Below the pieces are notes generated by a model that ran no database searches, had not been told where the DNA came from, and saw only the letters and a list, made by a program, of their open reading frames with translations. The position numbers were made by a program, and so were the translations under genes. 64,000 nucleotides of DNA from Novosphingobium meiothermophilum (lineage in GTDB: Bacteria > Pseudomonadota > Alphaproteobacteria > Sphingomonadales > Sphingomonadaceae). Shown here one piece after another: positions 27,586 to 36,554 of this stretch; within the stretch, counting starts at the first letter, position 1; every line of letters starts with the position of its first letter. The stretch lies in contig NZ_QGHL01000007.1 in assembly GCF_003171715.1 (NCBI RefSeq), forward strand, positions 372,001 through 436,000. Direction: 5' to 3'.

Positions 27586-29124
27586 TCAGAGACAGGCTTC
27601 GAGGTAGGCCTGATCGAAGCCGAACTGGCGTGCCTTTTCAAGCGTGTAAGGGCGGAGGCCCGACGAGCGGAACTCGCCGATGATCTTGCCGTCGTCGGTC
27701 TCGTCGAGATACTCGAACTTGAACAGTTCCTGCGTCACGATCACATCGCCTTCCATCCCGATCACCTCGGTGATGTTGGTGGTGCGTCGCGAGCCATCGC
27801 GCAGGCGCTTGACCTGAACGATGATGTCGACGGATTCCGCGATCTGGCGGCTGATGGCCTCCTTGGGGATCTTGATGTCGCCCATCATGATCATGTTTTC
27901 CATACGGCCAAGGCATTCGCGCGGGCTGTTGGCGTGAAGCGTGCACATCGAACCATCGTGGCCGGTGTTCATGGCTGCCAGCAGGTCGAAGCATTCCGCG
28001 CCGCGGATTTCGCCAAGGATGATACGATCGGGACGCATGCGCAGGGCGTTTTTCACCAGATCGCCGATGGTGATTGCGCCTTGCCCTTCAAGGTTCGGCG
28101 GGCGCGTTTCAAGCGGCAACCAGTGCGGCTGCTGGAGGCGCAGTTCGGCCGCGTCTTCGATCGTCAGCACACGCTCGCCCGGATCGATCATCTTCGACAG
28201 GGCATTGAGCATGGTGGTCTTGCCCGAACCGGTGCCGCCCGAAATGACGATGTTCATGCGGCAGGCTCCCGCGATCTTGAGCGCGGTGCACATCTTGTCC
28301 GACATCGAGCCGAAATCGCGCAGCATGTCGAGCGTGATCGGCTTTTCGGAGAACTTGCGGATCGAGATGGCAGTGCCGCGCAAGGACAGCGGCGGCACGA
28401 TCACGTTGACGCGGCTGCCATCCTTGAGGCGCGCGTCGGCCAGTGGCGTCGTCTGGTCGACACGGCGGCCAACCTGATTGACGATGCGCTGCGCGATCTG
28501 GAAGAGGTGGCTTTCATCGCGGAATCGGATCGGCGCGAGCTGGAGCTTGCCCTTTTTTTCGATATAGGTCTGCTCAGGCCCGTTGACCATGATATCCGAA
28601 ACATCGGGATCGTTGAGCAGCTCTTCCAGCGGACCGAAGCCGAGCAGTTCGTCGATCAACACCTTTTCGAGCGCAAACTGCTCGCGCCGGTTGAGCGTGA
28701 CTTTCAGTTCGGCCAGCACTTCAAGGATGATCGGTCGGAACTCTTCGGAAAGTTCATCCTTGGTCAGCGTGGCCGCCGCTTCCGGGTCGACCCGTTCGAG
28801 AAGACGCGGGAGAACCTGTTCCTTGATCTTGTGGACCGAGGCTTCGAACCCTTCGGCCTGATAATTGCCTTCGGCAACGCCATTGGCGCGGTCGGCAAGA
28901 CGGGTGAGCGCATCAGCCTTCAGGGCTGCGGCATTGGCTGCGCCATCATTGCTGTCGAAGGCCGGAAGCGGCGGGAACTGTTCGCCTCCCATCGGCATAG
29001 GCACGGGCGCGGCAGGCGTGGCCGGTGGTTCGGTTGCACGCATCGGGCGCGCCACGCCGAACGATGGACGCGATCCACCGCCCATGGTTCCGGCCATTCC
29101 CGTCTTTCGCCCGAACGCGCTCAT
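27586..29124 (-). CDS. cpaF: CpaF/TadA-type secretion ATPase
   Basis: This 512-residue type II/IV secretion ATPase has Walker A ISGGTGSGKTTMLN, the Walker B region RMRPDRIILGEIRGAECFDL and GHDGSMCTLHANSPRECLGR with the His box. The N-terminal part (residues 1-75) is Gly/Pro-rich and unstructured, as in alphaproteobacterial CpaF. It powers Flp/tight-adherence pilus assembly. The other cpa/tad genes are not in the window, so it is either detached from the cluster or an orphan copy. The start at 29124 is preceded by GGGG at good spacing. Confidence 0.94.
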   Translation of the reverse strand: MSAFGRKTGMAGTMGGGSRPSFGVARPMRATEPPATPAAPVPMPMGGEQFPPLPAFDSNDGAANAAALKADALTRLADRANGVAEGNYQAEGFEASVHKIKEQVLPRLLERVDPEAAATLTKDELSEEFRPIILEVLAELKVTLNRREQFALEKVLIDELLGFGPLEELLNDPDVSDIMVNGPEQTYIEKKGKLQLAPIRFRDESHLFQIAQRIVNQVGRRVDQTTPLADARLKDGSRVNVIVPPLSLRGTAISIRKFSEKPITLDMLRDFGSMSDKMCTALKIAGACRMNIVISGGTGSGKTTMLNALSKMIDPGERVLTIEDAAELRLQQPHWLPLETRPPNLEGQGAITIGDLVKNALRMRPDRIILGEIRGAECFDLLAAMNTGHDGSMCTLHANSPRECLGRMENMIMMGDIKIPKEAISRQIAESVDIIVQVKRLRDGSRRTTNITEVIGMEGDVIVTQELFKFEYLDETDDGKIIGEFRSSGLRPYTLEKARQFGFDQAYLEACL

Positions 29125-29281
29125 CCAATGACCCCAATTCGCTGCATAATGCCATATCGTCAGGCGTCGTGCCGATCCTTGCGGACGGGTTCTTCGCCGA
29201 TGCTTCACCATTCCTATCCAGAAATCGTTCAAGGATTCCTAACGGCTGACCATCGAAGGCTTTGGCAATCCGGCGACAGGG

Positions 29282-30220
29282 ATGCTAGCGCACGCACCAG
29301 CATTCCCAGGGGGGGAATCCGGACAGGAAGCGGCAGAATTGTCGGAGAACAACAGATCGGGCCTGCTTCTGGCCTTGGGTGGTTTCGCGCTCCTTTCGGC
29401 AGGAGACGTGCTGGTCAAGAGCATGGCAGGCGCATGGCCTGGTTCGGCCATTGGCGCGCTGCGCTATGTCATCGGCGCCATTGGCCTGGGTGCGATCCTG
29501 CTGGTGCGGGAAGGGCGCGCGGGCTTTGCACTGCCGCACTGGCCTTGGCAGGTCCTGCGGGGTTTCAGCGTGGCGGTTTCCGCCGTTGCCGCATTCACCG
29601 CCATGCACCTCATGCCGATTGGCGAAGCGACAGCAATTTCCTTTACCAGTCCTATGATTACCGCGCTTCTGGCGGCGCTTTTGCTGCATGAGCCATTGCG
29701 GCGGCAGACGTGGATTGCCAGCGCCATGGCCTTTGGCGGCGTGTTGCTGATCCTTCGGCCCAATTTCGCCCTCCTTGGGTGGGTTGCGCTTCTGCCGATG
29801 ATTGCGGCCTGCGGCATGGCGCTGCTGATGATCGCCAACCGCAAGGTGGCAGGAACGGGCAGCGTCCTGTCGATGCAGTTCAACGTGGCGGCCATCGGTG
29901 CGGCCTTTCTGTGCGTGGCCGCTTTTGCCGGGCATTACAGCGGCATCGCGTTGTTTCATGTGCCACCCCTGCCGGTTGCGGTTCTGGCGAAGTCGGCCGT
30001 GATCGCCGTCAGCGCAAGCACCGCGCACGCGCTGATCTACCTTGCCACGACGCGCACCGGAGCGGCGGCAATAGCGCCGATGACCTATGTCCAGCTGCTG
30101 ATGGCCGGAGGCTTCGGGTGGGCCTTGTTTGGCGAAAGGCCCGATCTGCTTTCGGCCCTTGGCGCCACGATGATCGTGGCGGCAGGGCTTTACCTGTGGC
30201 GGTCGATGAAACCGTCCTGA
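29282..30220 (+). CDS. EamA/DMT-family transporter
   Basis: This 312-residue protein has ten hydrophobic helices with the two EamA repeats, such as MHLMPIGEATAISFTSPMIT and IAPMTYVQLLMAGGFGWALF. It shares the fold but not close sequence with the transporter at 26330-27280. The substrate is unknown. The first about 25 residues are hydrophilic; a TTG at 29339 would start closer to the first helix and is a reasonable alternative. Its stop is 12 bp from the stop of the convergent HAD gene. Confidence 0.88.
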   Translation: MLAHAPAFPGGESGQEAAELSENNRSGLLLALGGFALLSAGDVLVKSMAGAWPGSAIGALRYVIGAIGLGAILLVREGRAGFALPHWPWQVLRGFSVAVSAVAAFTAMHLMPIGEATAISFTSPMITALLAALLLHEPLRRQTWIASAMAFGGVLLILRPNFALLGWVALLPMIAACGMALLMIANRKVAGTGSVLSMQFNVAAIGAAFLCVAAFAGHYSGIALFHVPPLPVAVLAKSAVIAVSASTAHALIYLATTRTGAAAIAPMTYVQLLMAGGFGWALFGERPDLLSALGATMIVAAGLYLWRSMKPS

Positions 30221-30232
30221 TGGCGCGCTCCG

Positions 30233-31075
30233 TCAGAGCGCCTGAAGCAGCGGTTCAAGATCGGCAAGCAGCACCGAGGGGCGATCCTTTTCGGGAAGCG
30301 CAGCATCGCTCCCAATGATGCCCGTCGCCAGACCGACCGACATGGCCCCCACGGCATTGGCCATGCGCATCTCAAGCGCAGGATCATCACCCACGACCAC
30401 CATGTCCTTCGCTGCCGATCGGGGCAGGCCCATGACCTTCATCGCGGTGTCGAAGGCCACCTTCGATGGCTTTCCGAGAATGCGAGGGCGCTTGCGCGTC
30501 ATGGCGGTGAGCATGGCGTTGATCGGAAAGCTCGCGCCGATGGCACGGCCGTTCTCGGTCGCGAAAAAGGGCACATTGCTGGCCGTAACCAGACGCGCGC
30601 CGTTCCACAGCGAATGACAGGCCGCTTCCAGCGCGCTGAAATCGAACTCGCGGAACCAGCCGGTATAGACCGCTTCCACGCCATCGGCTGCCTGCGATGG
30701 ACCCACCACGTCGAGTCCGGCATCGATCAGGGGCGCGGCGCATCCCGGATTGCCAAGCACGCGCACCTTGCCCGTGCCTGTCTCGCCCAGCCAAGCCGCT
30801 GCCGAGGAGGAAGGAGTGAGCATCTGGCTGTCATCAAGCGCAAAGCCCGCATTGCGCAGCGATTGTGCATAGGCCGCGGGAGGCTTGGCCGTGCCATTGG
30901 TGAACACGACGAATGGCCTGCCGCTGGCCCTCAGCGCTTCGAGTACGGCAATGGCGTGGGGCAGGGCGCGATGGCCCCCGCTCTTGGCATCGCCGAGCGC
31001 GATAGTGCCGTCCATGTCGAAGATGAAGCCGGCTGCGCCGCGCAGGCGCGCCTTTGTCTGGGGCGTAAGGGTCAA
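30233..31075 (-). CDS. HAD subfamily IIA phosphatase (NagD/4-nitrophenylphosphatase type) in the carboxylase operon
   Basis: This 280-residue HAD hydrolase has motif I GFIFDMDGTIALG, motif II VVFTNGTAKP, the motif III lysine in RILGKPSKVAF and motif IV VVVGDDPALEMRMAN. The subclass removes phosphate from sugars or aryl phosphates. I propose a TTG start at 31075: it overlaps the stop of the upstream carboxyltransferase gene by four bases and has GGAG seven bases before it. It is the last gene of the minus-strand carboxylase operon, which suggests that a phosphorylated intermediate occurs in the pathway. Confidence 0.88.
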   Translation of the reverse strand: MTLTPQTKARLRGAAGFIFDMDGTIALGDAKSGGHRALPHAIAVLEALRASGRPFVVFTNGTAKPPAAYAQSLRNAGFALDDSQMLTPSSSAAAWLGETGTGKVRVLGNPGCAAPLIDAGLDVVGPSQAADGVEAVYTGWFREFDFSALEAACHSLWNGARLVTASNVPFFATENGRAIGASFPINAMLTAMTRKRPRILGKPSKVAFDTAMKVMGLPRSAAKDMVVVGDDPALEMRMANAVGAMSVGLATGIIGSDAALPEKDRPSVLLADLEPLLQAL

Positions 31076-32544
31076 AGTGATGCTCCGGCATGGAGTGCGA
31101 GGCGGAAGCCTTCGCGCTCGATCACGATGTCGCGCGCAGTCGGTCTTGCGGCGAGCTGGCGCAGCAACGAAAGAATGGGGGCCGCCTGCGGCGAGTAGGT
31201 TGCGCGCGAAGGTCCGGCGGCAAGCATGGCATCGACCTGTTCGGCCGGCATGACCGCACGCAGCAGGAACTCCTCATCAGGCATGTCTGAGCCGAACTGG
31301 CGGCGCAGGTCGGAAAGCGCCGGAAAGGTCGGCTCCTTTTCCAGCTCGCGCGCGCGGGGGCGGTCCATGATGGTTGCCAGAACCTGCGGATCGACGGGAG
31401 AAGTGGGCTTGCCGAACTTGCCCATGCAATAGCGGATGACCTGATCGGATACCTGTCCGTAGCGGCGCTCTCCAATGACGTTGAACAGGGCCTGCGTCAT
31501 GACCATTTGCGGGAAGGGCGTGACCATGATCGGATAGCCAAGGTCCGCGCGGACCTGCCCGGTTTCGTTGATGACGGCTTCCATCCGGTCTGAGAGGCCC
31601 AGCTCCTCAAGCTGCCGGGCAATCGTGGTCATCACTCCCCCGGCGATCTGGTGGCGCAGGAAGCTGGCATCGAAGTTCTGCGGCCTGCCCGGCGGCAGTC
31701 CTTCGGCCAGTGCGACATTCTGCCAGTAGGTGGTGAGCCGTTTGAGTGCAGCCTTGTCGATTCCGACTTCAAAGCCCGCTTCCTCAAGGTTGGCAACCAT
31801 GCGGTTCGCCTCTGGCAGCGAGGAACCATCGCCGCCGGGGCCGACGCCCACATGAATTGCGGAGATGCCAAGTTTAGCCGCCTCAAGGCTGGCGAGCATT
31901 CCCTGACCGACCGTGGTGTGGGCATGGATTTCAAGCGGGCGGTCGCCGATGGCCGCCTTCACCGCCGGGACCAGCGTGCGTGCGCGGTCCATCGAGAGAA
32001 GCCCTGCCGGATCCTTGATGTAGAACAGGTCGATGTGCGGGCTTTGCCCGACCGCGCGGGCAAAATCGGCATAGAACTGGTCGGTGTGTATTTCCGAAAG
32101 GGTGAAGGTCAGCGCGGCCATGACCTCGGCCTTGCCTTCCTCCTTCACCAAACGCGCTGCCTCGATCACGGCGGGCACTTCATGCATCGGATCGAGCAGC
32201 ACGAAACGGCCCACGCCGTTGCGCTGGAGCGCGCGATAGACCAGCCGCATGAACTCCGGATCGGCCTGCTGCCATGCGATGAAGCGCAGGCCCGTGGTGA
32301 TGAACTGGAGCGGTGTTGACGGCATGGCGGCGGCCATGCGGCGCAGGCGCTCCCACGGATTGTTGCGGAAATAGCGGACCGCAACGGCCATGTGGCTCGA
32401 CGAGGTGAAATCGATGGCGCGAAAGCCGCATGCCTCGGTCAGGGCCGCGGCCTGGAGCATGTGTGCGGTGTTCAGGCCCGTGGCGCCCCACAGGCTTTGA
32501 TTGCCATCGCGCATGGTGACATCGACGAGACGGATCTGGGTCAT
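31072..32544 (-). CDS. Biotin-dependent carboxyltransferase subunit (pyruvate carboxylase/OadA-like)
   Basis: This 490-residue protein has the HMGL-like TIM barrel of pyruvate carboxylase and oxaloacetate decarboxylase carboxyltransferases. Recognisable are VDVTMRDGNQSLWGATGL at the N-terminus (usual form RDAHQSL.AT), the lysine of YIKDPAGLLS (K177, the carbamylated Lys in the family) and EIHAHTTVGQGM (H207, H209; usual form HTHDTSG). The core metal residues are kept but flanking residues differ, so the acceptor may not be pyruvate. The start overlaps the biotin carboxylase stop by four bases. Confidence 0.9.
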   Translation of the reverse strand: MTQIRLVDVTMRDGNQSLWGATGLNTAHMLQAAALTEACGFRAIDFTSSSHMAVAVRYFRNNPWERLRRMAAAMPSTPLQFITTGLRFIAWQQADPEFMRLVYRALQRNGVGRFVLLDPMHEVPAVIEAARLVKEEGKAEVMAALTFTLSEIHTDQFYADFARAVGQSPHIDLFYIKDPAGLLSMDRARTLVPAVKAAIGDRPLEIHAHTTVGQGMLASLEAAKLGISAIHVGVGPGGDGSSLPEANRMVANLEEAGFEVGIDKAALKRLTTYWQNVALAEGLPPGRPQNFDASFLRHQIAGGVMTTIARQLEELGLSDRMEAVINETGQVRADLGYPIMVTPFPQMVMTQALFNVIGERRYGQVSDQVIRYCMGKFGKPTSPVDPQVLATIMDRPRARELEKEPTFPALSDLRRQFGSDMPDEEFLLRAVMPAEQVDAMLAAGPSRATYSPQAAPILSLLRQLAARPTARDIVIEREGFRLALHAGASL

Positions 32545-33875
32545 TGGCCAAGTCCTTCGAGAAACCCGGTATCGACGCCGCCAGCGATGAAGCGCGGATC
32601 GGCAATGATCCGGCGGTGCAGCGGCGCGGTGGTCGGCATCCCTTCTATGTGCAGCGCCGCCAGCGCCTTGCCGAGGCGGTGGACCGCCTCTTCGCGTGTC
32701 TCGCCATGGACGATGAGCTTGCCCATCAGGGAATCATAGAACGGCGGCACCTCTCCGCCCACGCTGATGTGGGTATCGACGCGCACGCCTTCACCGGCGG
32801 GCCAGGCCGCGCGGCCCGCGCGCCCCGGCGATGGGCGGAAACCGGCATCGGGATCTTCCGCATTGATCCGCACTTCGATGGCATGTCCATGCGGGCGCAC
32901 CATGTCCTGCGTCAGCGTGAGCGGCTTGCCCATGGCGACCAGCAGCTGCTGCTCCACCAGGTCCACGCCGGTGATCGCTTCGGTGACCGGATGCTCCACC
33001 TGAATGCGGGCGTTGAGTTCAAGGAAATAGAACGAGAAATCATCTGCATCGACAAGGAATTCGGCCGTGCCTGCGCCCCGATAGCCAAGGTGCCTTGCGA
33101 GGCGGACGGCTGCCTGTTCGATACCCTCGCGTGCCGCCAGCGGCATGGCGGGGGCAGGTGCTTCTTCCACCAGTTTCTGGAAGCGGCGCTGGATGGAGCA
33201 ATCGCGCGTGCCAAGGTGAATGGCGTTTGTGCCATCTCCCAGAACCTGCACTTCGACATGGCGACCGCGCGCGACGAAGCGTTCGACATAGACCGCGCTG
33301 TTGCCGAATGCGGCCTGCGCTTCGGCTTGCGCCATGTCGAGTGCGGCGTCGAGGTCTTGCGCCCGGTCGACCCGGCGCATGCCCTTGCCGCCGCCGCCCG
33401 CCACGGCCTTGAGCAACAGCGGGAAGCCGGTTTGCGCCGCACGGGCATGAACTGCCTCTCGCGTTTGTGCAGCACCGCCCGGCAGGACCGGCAGACCGGC
33501 CTCGACTGCAAGCGCGCGGGCGGCCAGCTTGTCGCCCATGCCTTCGAGCGTCGAAATGGCAGGGCCGACGAACCGCAATCCGGCGCTCTCCACGGCGCGG
33601 GCGAAAGCGGCATTCTCGGACAGGAACCCATAGCCCGGATGGACCGCATCGCAGCCAGCCCGCACTGCGGCATCAACAACCCTTTCGATCGCCAGATAGC
33701 TTTGCGGCGAAGGACCGGGGCCAACAGTGACGGCGTGATCGGCAAGGCGCGCCGGAAGCGAGCCGGCATCGGCTTCGGACACGGCCAGCACGGTTTCAAT
33801 CCCCATGCGCGATGCAGTGCGGATCACGCGGAGCGCAATCTCTCCGCGGTTGGCGATGAACAGTTTGCGGATCAT
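32541..33875 (-). CDS. Biotin carboxylase subunit
   Basis: This 444-residue subunit uses ATP and bicarbonate to carboxylate biotin on its partner carrier protein. It has the family start IRKLFIANRGEIALRVIRTA, HPGYGFLSENAAFARAVESA, the ATP-grasp loop VAGGGGKGMRRV and ELNARIQVEHPVTEAITGVD with the catalytic Glu and Arg. It is shaped like AccC but belongs to a dedicated operon with its own carrier and carboxyltransferase, so it is unlikely to serve fatty acid synthesis. Confidence 0.95.
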   Translation of the reverse strand: MIRKLFIANRGEIALRVIRTASRMGIETVLAVSEADAGSLPARLADHAVTVGPGPSPQSYLAIERVVDAAVRAGCDAVHPGYGFLSENAAFARAVESAGLRFVGPAISTLEGMGDKLAARALAVEAGLPVLPGGAAQTREAVHARAAQTGFPLLLKAVAGGGGKGMRRVDRAQDLDAALDMAQAEAQAAFGNSAVYVERFVARGRHVEVQVLGDGTNAIHLGTRDCSIQRRFQKLVEEAPAPAMPLAAREGIEQAAVRLARHLGYRGAGTAEFLVDADDFSFYFLELNARIQVEHPVTEAITGVDLVEQQLLVAMGKPLTLTQDMVRPHGHAIEVRINAEDPDAGFRPSPGRAGRAAWPAGEGVRVDTHISVGGEVPPFYDSLMGKLIVHGETREEAVHRLGKALAALHIEGMPTTAPLHRRIIADPRFIAGGVDTGFLEGLGQ

Positions 33876-33923
33876 GGTTTTACCAGTCTTTGCAGGCCCG
33901 TGGCCGGGTGGGCGCCGCGCGGC

Positions 33924-34379
33924 TCAAGAGAGCCTCACGAGTGCAGCCCCCTTGGGCACGAGCGTGCCATCGGGCACGAGGATTTCCGCGACCTTGCCAC
34001 TGCGCCCAGCATGCACCGGGTTCATCAGCTTCATGGTCTCGACAATGCCGATCACCGTTTCCGGGCCCACCGCATCGCCGGGCCTGACAAAGGGCGGAGC
34101 GCCGGGTTGCGGTGCATGATAGAAGGTGCCGGGCAGTGGAGAGCAAATCGCATCGGGATCGGCGGCGACCGCGTCGCCAGCCTCGGTGGCGGCCTCGCCC
34201 ATGGCACCTGCCCACTGCCATTCCTGCGTTATTGCCGGTTCACCTTGCGGACCATCGGCTTTGCCCACCCGCAGCCGGAAACGGCGCGTGGCAAGATCAA
34301 GCTCGCGGTAGCCCGACTTTTCGAGGATGGCCGCGATCTCGGCGATGTCCTCATGGCTGAGCGGAAGATCTTCGGTCAT
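33924..34379 (-). CDS. Biotin carboxyl carrier protein
   Basis: This 151-residue AccB-like carrier has a helical N-terminus (MTEDLPLSHEDIAEIAAILE), a linker with acidic and Ala-rich sequence and a C-terminal biotinyl domain. Biotin attaches at Lys117 in IVETMKLMNPV. SPLPGTFYHAPQPGAPPFV is the thumb-containing start of the biotinyl domain, as in AccB. It lies between the Tm-1-like protein (seven bases upstream) and the biotin carboxylase (48 bp downstream). Confidence 0.95.
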   Translation of the reverse strand: MTEDLPLSHEDIAEIAAILEKSGYRELDLATRRFRLRVGKADGPQGEPAITQEWQWAGAMGEAATEAGDAVAADPDAICSPLPGTFYHAPQPGAPPFVRPGDAVGPETVIGIVETMKLMNPVHAGRSGKVAEILVPDGTLVPKGAALVRLS

Positions 34380-34386
34380 GGCGCAA

Positions 34387-35619
34387 TCAGTTCCTTGCGG
34401 CCAGCATCTCGCGCGCAGCGGCAATCACCGCGTCGGAGAAGGCTTCGTCGTTGAAGTGTGCATCCACGGCCATTACCGGGACGCCTTCGGGCATCACTCT
34501 GGCGAGATAGTCGGCAAAAGGGGCGGGGACGCTGGTGTCCTGAATGTGCCCGGCCGCGCTGTCGTGGCTGGAAAAGCCGCCGAGCGGGGTGAAGACGCGC
34601 ACAGGCCCTTTGGCTTCGCGCACATTCGCGGCCAGATGATCGGCAAGGCGCTTCAGATCATCGATCGTGGTGCGCACCGCGGTCAGCTGCGGATTGTGCT
34701 TGTGGTAGCGCCGACCGGGAAACTGCGCCTGGGCCACATCGAAGGGGCCGCCAACGATGAAATCGGCATTGCCGGGCGCAAGGATCGTGGGAATCCCCTT
34801 GGCCAGCGCGGCCTTGCCGCGATCCGGCCCTGCATCGGCAAGGCCGCCAAGCAGATGATCGAGGATTTCGGTCTGCGACAGGTCAAGCACGAGCGCGACA
34901 TCCTTGTCGGCCGCCAGACAGTCGAGCGTGGGTCCGCCAGCGCCCGACGAATGAAACACCATGACCTCGCAGCCGTCCGCCTCAAGGGCCTGCCGGATGC
35001 GCTTCACGCTGGCCTCGGTGGTGCCCAGCGTGGTGACGAGAACGAGCGGCCTGTCCGGCCCCTTGTCGCGGTCATAGCCTTTGGCCATGCCCGCCACCGC
35101 ATTGGCGGCGTTGCGGAAGACATCGCGGCTGATGGTGTTGATGCCGGAGATGTCAGTCACCGCGTTCATCATCGCGATGTCCTTCACGCCCATGTAGGGC
35201 TTGGTGAAGCCGGATGCCATCGTGGAGACGATCAGCTTGGGCAGGCCATAGGGGAAACTTTGCATGACCGCGCCCGCCAGCGCCGAACCCATCGACCCGC
35301 CAACAGCAAGGATGCCTGACAGTGGCGAGTGCGCGTCCCATTCATGCGCGGCCACCAGTGCGCCCCGGATCATCGCGTCCTGACACTTGCCCTCATGGCC
35401 GAGCGCGCGCACCTCCTCGATGGTCATGCCCGCCGCTTGTGCGACCATTTCCGGCGAGATTTCGGCGCCGCCCACAGTGCGCCGGACACTGGGATCGAGA
35501 TGGATCACCCTCACGCCCGCCGCTTCGAGCGCGGCACGGGTGAAGCGGGCTTCCTCTTCCTTGGTATCCTGCGTGCAGATGAACAGGACGCTGGGAGCGT
35601 CTGCTGGGGCTTGGGGCAT
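34387..35619 (-). CDS. Tm-1-like ATP-binding domain protein (UPF0261)
   Basis: This 410-residue protein belongs to the UPF0261/Tm-1 family. Features are an N-terminal PSVLFICTQDTKEEEARFTR, the glycine-rich ILAVGGSMGSALAGAVMQSF and LPKLIVSTMASGFTKPYMGV, and a second domain with LVLVTTLGTTEASVKRIR and FTPLGGFSSHDSAAGH. The N-terminal domain of the tomato homologue binds ATP and a viral helicase; bacterial functions are not settled. The start at 35619 has GGAGAGG upstream. It is the first gene of the carboxylase operon, so it may prepare or phosphorylate the substrate; that is inference. Confidence 0.88.
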   Translation of the reverse strand: MPQAPADAPSVLFICTQDTKEEEARFTRAALEAAGVRVIHLDPSVRRTVGGAEISPEMVAQAAGMTIEEVRALGHEGKCQDAMIRGALVAAHEWDAHSPLSGILAVGGSMGSALAGAVMQSFPYGLPKLIVSTMASGFTKPYMGVKDIAMMNAVTDISGINTISRDVFRNAANAVAGMAKGYDRDKGPDRPLVLVTTLGTTEASVKRIRQALEADGCEVMVFHSSGAGGPTLDCLAADKDVALVLDLSQTEILDHLLGGLADAGPDRGKAALAKGIPTILAPGNADFIVGGPFDVAQAQFPGRRYHKHNPQLTAVRTTIDDLKRLADHLAANVREAKGPVRVFTPLGGFSSHDSAAGHIQDTSVPAPFADYLARVMPEGVPVMAVDAHFNDEAFSDAVIAAAREMLAARN

Positions 35620-35701
35620 CGTCGATTTCCTCTCCTTGGCCTTATTGCTGCGATACTGCGGTTGACTTTGCACCAGTGTTTCGGGATTTTGCGTTGCATG
35701 A

Positions 35702-35721
35702 GGTGAAACGCAGATTTCACC
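35702..35721. promoter_or_regulatory. Inverted repeat GGTGAAA-n6-TTTCACC, candidate IclR-type operator
   Basis: GGTGAAA (35702-35708) and TTTCACC (35715-35721) form a perfect 20-bp dyad in the 134-bp gap between the divergent carboxylase operon and the iclR-like gene. A second dyad, GAGTCC/GGACTC (35722-35738), which contains two GANTC sites, abuts it. Related TGAAATC and GTTTCAC half-sites return at 36555-36571 after the regulator gene. Confidence 0.55.
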
Positions 35722-35753
35722 GAGTCCGTTCGGGACTCTTCCGGAGAGGTGCC

Positions 35754-36554
35754 ATGCTGGACCGCAGGGTCAAAACCGTTCGCGCGCTTGAACGCGGGCT
35801 GGATGTGCTGATCGAGGTGCAGACGCGCAAGGCCGCGAGCCTGCACGAACTCCACCTTGCCACCGGTCTGCCCAAGGCCACCCTGCTGCGCATGCTGGTC
35901 ACGCTCGGCCAGAAGGGTCTGGTCTGGCAGCGCCTTGCCGATGGCGCCTATCTTCCGCACGTCGATCGTGTTGAGCGCGCATCGGCCATGTCGGCGGCCC
36001 AGATTGCCGAAGTGGCATCACCCTACATGAAAGCCCTTTCCACCAAGGTGGCCTGGCCTTCCGTGCTTGCAGCGCCGCGGCTCGATCACATGGAGATCAT
36101 TGAAACCAACAGCCCGCTGTTCCGTCTGGATTCGGCGGTGCTTGGGCCTGTCGGGGTCAAGCTTTCCTATATCCACACCGCCACGGGCCGCGCCTATCTG
36201 GCGGCATGCAGCGATGCCGAGCGCGATGCCATCATCGACCGGCTGCGGCCGGCCAATGCAGCCGAAGGCAGCGAGGAGGAACTGCGGCAGGTGCTGCGCA
36301 ATGTGCGCCAGCGCGGCTATGCCACCCGCGATCCCCTGTTGCCCTGGCCGGACCGTTCAAAACAGCTGGTGTTGCGCGACGGTCGGCGCTCGATGGCCGT
36401 GCCGATCCTCGTGCGCGGCTCGCCAATCGCGACGATCAACGTGACATGGCCGGGGCGGCGCGGAGCCGATGAAGCCGTTGTCCAACGTCATCTCGAAGCG
36501 CTGAAGGCAACGGCACGGGCAATTGCGGGCGCATTGGAGCAGTCCATGACTTAA
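35754..36554 (+). CDS. IclR-family transcriptional regulator
   Basis: This 266-residue protein has an N-terminal winged helix (VKTVRALERGLDVLIEVQTR, then LHLATGLPKATLLRMLVTLG) and a C-terminal effector domain with YIHTATGRAYLAACSDAER and RRSMAVPILVRG, the IclR layout. Such regulators commonly control aromatic or glyoxylate pathways and bind their pathway substrate. The ATG at 35754 follows GGAGAGG. Divergent orientation suggests it controls the carboxylase operon, and possibly the quinone oxidoreductase downstream. Confidence 0.92.
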   Translation: MLDRRVKTVRALERGLDVLIEVQTRKAASLHELHLATGLPKATLLRMLVTLGQKGLVWQRLADGAYLPHVDRVERASAMSAAQIAEVASPYMKALSTKVAWPSVLAAPRLDHMEIIETNSPLFRLDSAVLGPVGVKLSYIHTATGRAYLAACSDAERDAIIDRLRPANAAEGSEEELRQVLRNVRQRGYATRDPLLPWPDRSKQLVLRDGRRSMAVPILVRGSPIATINVTWPGRRGADEAVVQRHLEALKATARAIAGALEQSMT

